NCBI GenBank assembly: GCA_020536535.1
Contig: JAHLWZ010000682.1
Location: 35,939-99,938 of the forward strand
Length of the DNA: 64,000 bases
Direction: 5' to 3'
Source of the DNA: Pelomyxa schiedti
Lineage: Eukaryota; Evosea; Pelobiontida; Pelomyxidae
Part shown: piece by piece, positions 58,500 through 64,000 of the stretch
Layout of the letters: every line of letters begins with the position of its first letter
How positions within the stretch are numbered: the stretch's first letter is position 1
The notes under the pieces: generated by a model
Databases searched by the model: none
What the model was told of the DNA's origin: nothing
What the model saw: the letters and a program-made list of their open reading frames with translations, nothing else
Made by a program: the position numbers and the translations under genes

Positions 58500-58752
58500 T
58501 TTGGGTCTGGTCTCATCACATCAAGATGGCTGATGTCGTGGCACTTCCTTGCAGCCTTTCCTTCCTTGCAGGCCACGCGCAGAGCGGTTCTGCCGCGGCA
58601 CCAAGAGCCTCCCGTGTGGTTCCTTGGGCGACTCGAGCACGGCGGCCATGGCCTGGAGGCGGCCGTCGCGTGCAGCGGGTAGTCGAGAACGGGGCCAGCA
58701 GCTGCTTGACCAGGTCCAGGTGCCCGTAGCCGCACGCGATGACCATGCATGA
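58500..58752 (-). pseudogene. GC-rich ankyrin-repeat remnant
   Basis: On the minus strand one frame reads ACGYGHLDLVKQLLAP (the second helix of an ankyrin repeat with its turn) and a different frame, about 100 bp downstream, reads GRTALRVACKEGK, the start of a repeat. The order is plausible for ankyrin sequence but the frames do not agree and no GT-AG intron between them was found. The block is about 65% GC in AT-rich surroundings. It is best read as a decayed or truncated copy of an ankyrin gene. A short spliced gene remains possible. Confidence 0.4.
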
Positions 58753-58906
58753 GCATTCGTGTAATCTGCAGACACAAGTACACTAGTGTGTGAATTGTGG
58801 AGGTGTGCTTCACATGTTGTGTTGGTGTGCTTTGTATTGTACGTTCTTACACAAGCTTGTTTGGCTCATTCCAAAGGTAAGTCCGTGAGACCATTTATTT
58901 TTCAAT

Positions 58907-60924
58907 TCAGAAAACACCTGGATTGAACCCACACCTGTCATATTGCTCTAGTATTTCAGTTTGGATTGTGTTCACAATGTTGTGTGAAATGTTGTCATCC
59001 AGCAGGTAGTTGTGGGGTCCATCAAACCTGTGTTGTTTGGTGTAACAAATGTGAGGAATGATGCGGGGTGCATACACAGTGGGGCCAATGAGAGGTTGTG
59101 TTGTGTGCTCTTGCCAGGCTGCCATGTTGGCCACTGTGAGGGTTTTATCTTGGCCGCCTACAAATGCGTGTATTGGGCAGTTGAATGGTGTGGTTTCATC
59201 TTGCACATATTGAAACCTTTCATATGCAACATTGTCAGCCTTGACAACTAGGGGAAAATTAACAATTATGCCTCTCAAGAGTTTTATCAACTTGCCTGCA
59301 ATTAACGTTGAAACAGCTTCAGGTTTTTCTGCAACAAGTTTCTTCAAGCTGTGGTCTTCATACTTGGCCGACAATGCCAGAGCAAATTTCTTTTGACGAT
59401 TAGAAATTAATTGCCACTGCCAGTTCATACCATTGGGTCATCAATGATGGATAGTCTCTTTTCTGGTCTCTTTGGATCTTTAAGGTGGGCCGCCTTCCTA
59501 CCACTTAAAAATAGTGCCAGTGGTTCAACTAATTCAGGTTGAATGCGTTTCATCTGTCTGGAGACTTCAAATCCAAGCAGTGCTCCCATGCTTTGACCAA
59601 AAATGGCATAAGGCCTGTCAATATAATGTATTATGACTGTTGCAATTTCCTGCCAAAGTAAATACGTATGGAAAGAAACATGTGGGCAGAGGTACCTTCA
59701 CAAGTTGATCGAAATCAGTTCTAAGTTGTTCTGTATATCTTGAAAAGTGTCCAGGAAGTTCAATAGAGCAAACCCGGATGTTGGAATCAAACCAGGCATC
59801 CCACTTTTTGAAGTCTGAAATGGCTTAAGACTAAAGCAAGCTAGGGTATTACCAGTGTAGTTTCCACCCCCTCCATGAAAGCAGAACAAGTACACTTGAG
59901 GATCATATTTTGGAGGCCCATCAAAGCTTCCTACCCAGGGAGGTCGGGGTTCAACATTTCCAGGGTACAGAGTTCCAGGGCTTCTAGTTGTAATTGGGAG
60001 ACCAGCAGGTGTTTTAGGAATTGTCACAGGGGTATTTGGCATCGTGGAAGTAACTGCTGCTGTATCAGTGGCTATTGTAAGTTGGTCTGTTGAAATCACA
60101 AGTTTTTGTGATCTATCTTCATTTCCTGTCCTTCGTCTCTTTGGGTCGTTCATTTGCACTGAATCATCCTGTATTGTGACCTGTGTGCCACAAGAAGAAG
60201 GGAGATGTTCTGGATCGCCAGTGGAAAGTTTACGTTGCAGAACCCACTTCAAGGCTCCAGCCAAAGTTTCCTGTGCAGGTCCACTTGACTTTTCAGGATG
60301 GGTGCCAAAGAGTACAACTCTTCCAGCACCAATGCTTTCAGACACAATGGCACCAGTTCCAATCATTTTTGGGGCAACAGTTCTAGAAACTTCAGAAGTG
60401 AAGTTTCCAAGAATATCACATTTTGATGAACTGGAAGCAAAAAGAGGTCCATTCATGTAGTTCATTTGAAGTGACATGCCTTTAGACCCACCTTCACCCA
60501 GCAAGAGAGAACACCCTTGTGTGGTGAGGAGTACCTGTTACATTTTACTCAGGGCGAATATCAGGAAGAATAGAAGTACCTCGACATCTCCTGAGCCTCT
60601 TTCCCAGTGGTCCTGGTCAACACATGTGCAATCAACAAGGCCCCAGAAAAGCTTTGAGGCAAGATATGCCCCAGCACAAATTCCAATGAATCCTCCTCCC
60701 CTCTCCACGAATTCTCGTATCTAATTTGTTTGGGAGTGTACTATTTGCTAAAAGGGGGGTACCTTATCACGACCCTTGTCAAACTGCATGGACTTGGCAT
60801 ACTGTGGAGCCATTCCACCACACACAACAATGCAGTCATACCCAAGCAATCCCCCCAAAGAAGCAACTGTACTTGCACTCACTTGTTTGACCTTCCACAG
60901 GCCTTCCCCTGTTCCATGTAACAT
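58907..60924 (-). CDS. Amidotransferase-like (BPL_N) domain fused to type II thioesterase
   Basis: The N-terminal part (about 60000-60924) resembles the class I amidotransferase-like domain found in biotin-protein-ligase N-terminal proteins: LGGLLGYDCIVVCGGMAPQY, then IREFVERGGGFIGICAGAYL with the nucleophile-elbow Cys, and GAGRVVLFGTHPEKSSG. A Ser/Thr/Pro linker with a basic PKRRRTGNED follows (about 60000-60180). The C-terminal half is a type II (GrsT/RifR-like) thioesterase: VYLFCFHGGGGNYTGN, IRVCSIELPGHFSRY, FGQSMGALLGFEVSRQMKR with the catalytic Ser in G-x-S-x-G, CPIHAFVGGQDKTLTVANM with the likely acid Asp, and QHRFDGPHNYLLDD with the likely His. It stops at TGA 58907-58909. Such thioesterases release acyl groups from carrier proteins. 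The start at 60922-60924 is the first in-frame ATG; upstream exons are possible. Confidence 0.75.
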
Positions 60925-61560
60925 ACCCCCCAAGTCAAATAATAATTACAACATATAACATGACGCAGCAACACCTTCACGAAAGCGCACAAGCAAAAAC
61001 AAAAAAAAAAAAAACGGCATGGGAGGAGGGAAGAAGAGCCACAGTTCTCTCTTGGAGCACAGTACCCTTGCTGGTCAACAACTTTGTAGTGCGGTCCACG
61101 CTATCAACCTCCAAGGGCAGCCTCATCACTGGTCCGACAACACCAACAACAACAGCACGTTGTGGCACTTTCAGTGGTGGCGACGCCGACGAAGGCGAAC
61201 AACAAGTCGATGATGCCGACATTACCATGACGCCGGTCTGCCTATACCCGGGTTGCGTTTGACGAAAACCAAAAATAGAAAGACCTTTGAACATAGAAAT
61301 GGCCCGAGACCAGCCTCCATGAAGGTATGGCATCACCTGGCAGTGCAAGACGCAGAAGGCTCTTCCCCATGCTCTTGGTTTTTTTTACTACTGAGGTTGT
61401 CATTCTATCAGAGACACTTGTGCCACCATGAACAAATGAAGGCAGGTTATTTGATGCTGTCTTGAAGCACACAGCTTTTTCCAGTATGCTTAAAGAATGT
61501 GTGGATCTCATCCAAAGGACCTGTGGTTGTGCACTCCCTCCTGAAAACATTGACCTAACA
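60925..61560 (-). other. Unresolved stretch with possible 5' exons
   Basis: Two minus-strand open pieces look partly coding. One starts at an ATG near 61550 and contains LPSFVHGGTSVSDRMTTSVV and GKSLLRLALPGDAIPSWRL. The other, from an ATG at 61220-61222, reads MSASSTCCSPSSASPPLK and AVVVGVVGPVMRLPLEVD before a poly-T tract at about 61003-61015 (minus-strand T). The second could be the first exon of the amidotransferase-thioesterase gene: joining it to VLLRHVIWEGLWKVKQVSAS by two introns keeps the frame, but this is speculative. No family is recognised. Confidence 0.3.
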
Positions 61561-61769
61561 TTTTATCTTATTTTCTTTTTCTCTGACAACATCAGCATTG
61601 TTGACATCGGGTATCGGCGATAAAGGATACGATAATAGATGCGACTTTAAAGAAGGTGAATGTTGTGTGTGTTGCTCACACTTATGAGCCTGCACATGGA
61701 AGGTGTAATTCAGTGTGGAAGGTTCAAGTCATGCTTCTCCAGGTGCATGTATGTGCAAATAGGCTGAGG

Positions 61770-62461
61770 TGCAGTTGGTGGATGTCTGGCAAACTTCTCA
61801 ATGTGGGAGGAAGTGGCTTAGGGGTTAGTCCAACTGTGGGCACTGTAAAAAAAAAAAAAAGCATGTTTACATTTGTGATTTTGTCTATGAGCAATTAAAA
61901 AAGCTTGCAATTTGTAAAAATGCCAAACCCAAATGCAACAACAGGAGATCTCTGTCAATTTTCCTCAATCTGTGCATTCCACAGTTATTGCTAATCACAA
62001 GTTTGGAACAACCAATGTCTCAACAGCCTCTGGATCCATGGCACAGCCTCAGAATGTTTATTACACAGTTAACCAATGTTTCTGCCCTGTCTTCCATTGT
62101 TCCCTCACAGGCTCTTCAGCATCACCCACAGTGTCATCCTCCTGCTCTTCCTCCTCCACCTGCACTTCCTCAGTTTTTGGTTTGGGCACTCACCACCAGC
62201 GAAGCCACTGAATATTTTTTTTGTAGGATGGGATGTGCCCAGGCACCAACAACAGAAAATAATAAGAAAAGACCTTTTTGCCTGCCTTTGGGGGTTGTGA
62301 CCACACCCCAAGTGCTGGTTTTTCACATGGTTTTGACTGGATCTCCACCCACTGATCCAGAAAAACAAAGACTCTGTTCACAGAGCCACGTTGTCAAAGA
62401 TGAAGAAGTCATGCTCTGTAGAAGAGGGCTGCTGGTCAACGACGAGGAGCTGGTTTGTTGA
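61770..62461 (+). CDS. Possible spliced Ser/Pro/Gln-rich gene
   Basis: A weak + strand model: an exon ending LLNVGGSGLGVSPTVGT joins in phase, over an intron starting GTAAAAAAA and ending CAACAACAG (about 61847-61950), to EISVNFPQSVHSTVIANHKF and ...SMAQPQNVYYT. A 43-bp intron then leads to ALQHHPQCHPPALPPPPALP. A further intron could lead on to a tail ending at TGA 62459-62461, which would overlap the 3' end of the opposite gene by about 80 bp. The start and upstream exons (possibly 61600-61770) are not resolved, and no domain is recognised. Confidence 0.3.
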
Positions 62462-64000
62462 CGAGATCCACGATGTCAGCAGCACGGAGGTGCCGGAAGT
62501 CGGGAGTGTGTTTCTGTAAGTGCCATCATAAACACCAGTTGTGGTGTCATACACCCCATCGATCTCCCTGCTGTTGTGTGCCCTTCCAAAGTAGAACTTC
62601 CCACACACAACAAATGCAAAGCCTGTCTTCCTCTTGACACGTGGCACCACCCATGTCTGCAAGATCGCGAGGGAGTCGGGGTCCACCCTCGTGATGTGTA
62701 TGTTGCCCTTGTTGGGTGGTGCATGCACCACAAACAGCACGCCCCCAGTGTCGACATGCCAGCAAATGTCCGTGTATCCACACCAGTTCCATGACGATTG
62801 GTCTGCGACACCGGCGTTGGGGAGTGGTGCAGTTGCCACTGTCGATCCATCACTCACACGCACCTTGGTCATGGTGGCGGCGACGCAAGGGTTGCAGTAC
62901 ACGTGGCCGTTGTGCACTGCCTGGTAGGTGCCGCCGGGGTTGTAGGGCAAGTCCTTGAGTGTGAATTGTCTTGGGTTGGTGTTGCTGATGAAGCTGGTCA
63001 TGCTTTTGAATTCTGAGAGTTCCTGACGAAAGTAGGTGGAATCCCAGTACACTTTCCCGGTTGCGTTGTCAACAAACACCCTGAGTGCCTGGCGAGGTGT
63101 GATGGAGGGCACCACTGACGTGCCAAGCTGTTTGAGCGTCCTCGCCGTCGTTGTTGTGGGTGTTGTTGTCTTTGTTGTCACTGACATCAGTGAACTCGAT
63201 GCTGAATTGTGAACAAGTTTTCCCAGCGAAGAGACTGCACCACAAACAGCAGCTGATTCACACTCAAGGCTCACCTTTGGGTTGTTGTCATCAGACACGG
63301 TTTTTTTGGGGGATGAACGTTTTTAAAGAATTTCATTGCCAAACATGCCTTCAGTTTCTGTGGAGTTGCAAGATCATCACGGGATTTGCATGCATTCTCA
63401 ATCTGTGCTGTGAGCGCTTGATTCACTGAAACAACCTCAACATCAGAGAACAGTGTCATTGCTTGATGTGCATATCCCTGTGCCTCTTGTGCGATCTTCA
63501 ACCTCCGATCACATCCCTCGATGTGCTCTTGGAACGTCTTCAGAGTTATTTTTTTTTTGTTTTTTTGTTTTTTGGTGTCAGTGAAATTGAGAAAAAGGGC
63601 AAGTCTTGCCTTATTGGCGGCTTCATTGATTGTTTTCAGTTCAGAGAGCAGTTGTGCCTCTCTGGCATTGACGGCAGCAACGATCTTGGCAAATTCGGAT
63701 CTTATATCTGCCCCGATTTTCTCTGTGGCTGCTTGTGCATTTTTGCGACACTCCTTTTTGTTTTTTTTTGGTTTTAATACCGATATCGTTTACTTGAACA
63801 GGGTTGATTGGGCTTCGCACAATTGCCGTGATTTTGGAATTTGTGACTTGCTCCAAGTGCGACGCCAAATTGGAACAGCTCGAGGCAATCTTCTCCTTGA
63901 ACTTGGAGCTCAGGTCGGTGACAAAAACCAAGTCGTGGTTCTTGTGCTCAATCAGCCTGATGATAAATTTTGGTTTTTTTTCAAAAAGATCGAAAGAGAG
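62378..64000 (-). CDS. B-box/coiled-coil protein with olfactomedin domain (5' part outside window)
   Basis: A minus-strand gene running off the right edge. The entering part reads LIEHKNHDLVFVTDLSSKFK, like the end of a B-box zinc finger. Long coiled coil follows (NAQAATEKIGADIRSEFAKI; NAREAQLLSELKTINEAANK; FQEHIEGCDRRLKIAQEAQG). A 44-bp intron at 63275-63318 restores the frame into VSLECESAAVCGAVSSLGKL. A Thr-rich linker precedes an olfactomedin-like domain (about 62400-63080): GTYQAVHNGHVYCNP, SWNWCGYTDICWHVDTGGVL, VVHAPPNKGNIHITRVDPDS, GFAFVVCGKFYFGRAH and GVYDTTTGVYDGTYRN, stop TGA 62378-62380. The order B-box, coiled coil, sensor domain is TRIM-like; a RING may lie beyond the window. A GC-AG intron may fall near 63545-63617. 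Function is unknown. Confidence 0.75.

Overview
This is nuclear DNA from a free-living protist. Genes are eukaryotic and intron-rich, with GT-AG introns of mostly about 40-160 bp whose 3' ends are often T-rich. Intergenic gaps are short, usually 50-330 bp. Average base composition is moderately AT-rich, but many first exons are strikingly GC-rich. The gene set (Ser/Thr-kinase receptors with a TKL-like kinase, RhoGEF, PI-PLC-like, PP2C-like, VPS13, Rab) fits an amoebozoan, possibly Archamoebae such as Pelomyxa or Mastigamoeba. That placement is inferred from gene style and is not proven. I see no prokaryotic, viral, CRISPR, tRNA or rRNA features.

Layout. 0-12.6 kb: end of an unknown + gene; then a minus-strand series of PP2C-like phosphatase, a PH-EF-X-Y-C2 phospholipase C-like gene with lost catalytic residues, an MFS transporter and a THUMP-type tRNA methyltransferase; then two small unknown genes and a DUF4282-like membrane protein. 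12.8-25 kb: cis-prenyltransferase (+), tail to tail with a 10-kb USP9X/USP34-class deubiquitinase (-). 25-50 kb: VPS13 (+), EIPR1/TSSC1 (-), NUP93/NIC96 (+), and an armadillo/coiled-coil/RhoGEF protein (-). 50-58 kb: an EGF-CUB-TM-MSP-kinase receptor (+), an unspliced unknown gene (-), and a kinase/helical-repeat/Rab fusion (+). 58-64 kb: an ankyrin remnant, an amidotransferase-like/type II thioesterase fusion (-), a poorly resolved stretch, and a B-box/coiled-coil/olfactomedin protein (-) running off the window.

From 10.5 kb on, genes mostly alternate strands, giving head-to-head pairs with 150-330 bp shared promoters and tail-to-tail pairs 80-260 bp apart. Functional themes are membrane and lipid handling (VPS13, cis-prenyltransferase, PLC-like, EIPR1 in endosomal retrieval), signalling (receptor kinase, RhoGEF, kinase-Rab, PP2C-like) and housekeeping (NUP93, THUMP methyltransferase, deubiquitinase). 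They do not form one pathway. The most unusual items are the kinase-Rab fusion, the pseudo-PLC, the amidotransferase-thioesterase fusion, the CUB/MSP receptor kinase and the ARM-DH-PH protein.

Exon boundaries were read by eye. Gene spans run from start codon to stop codon including introns unless stated; internal boundaries are approximate where not given.
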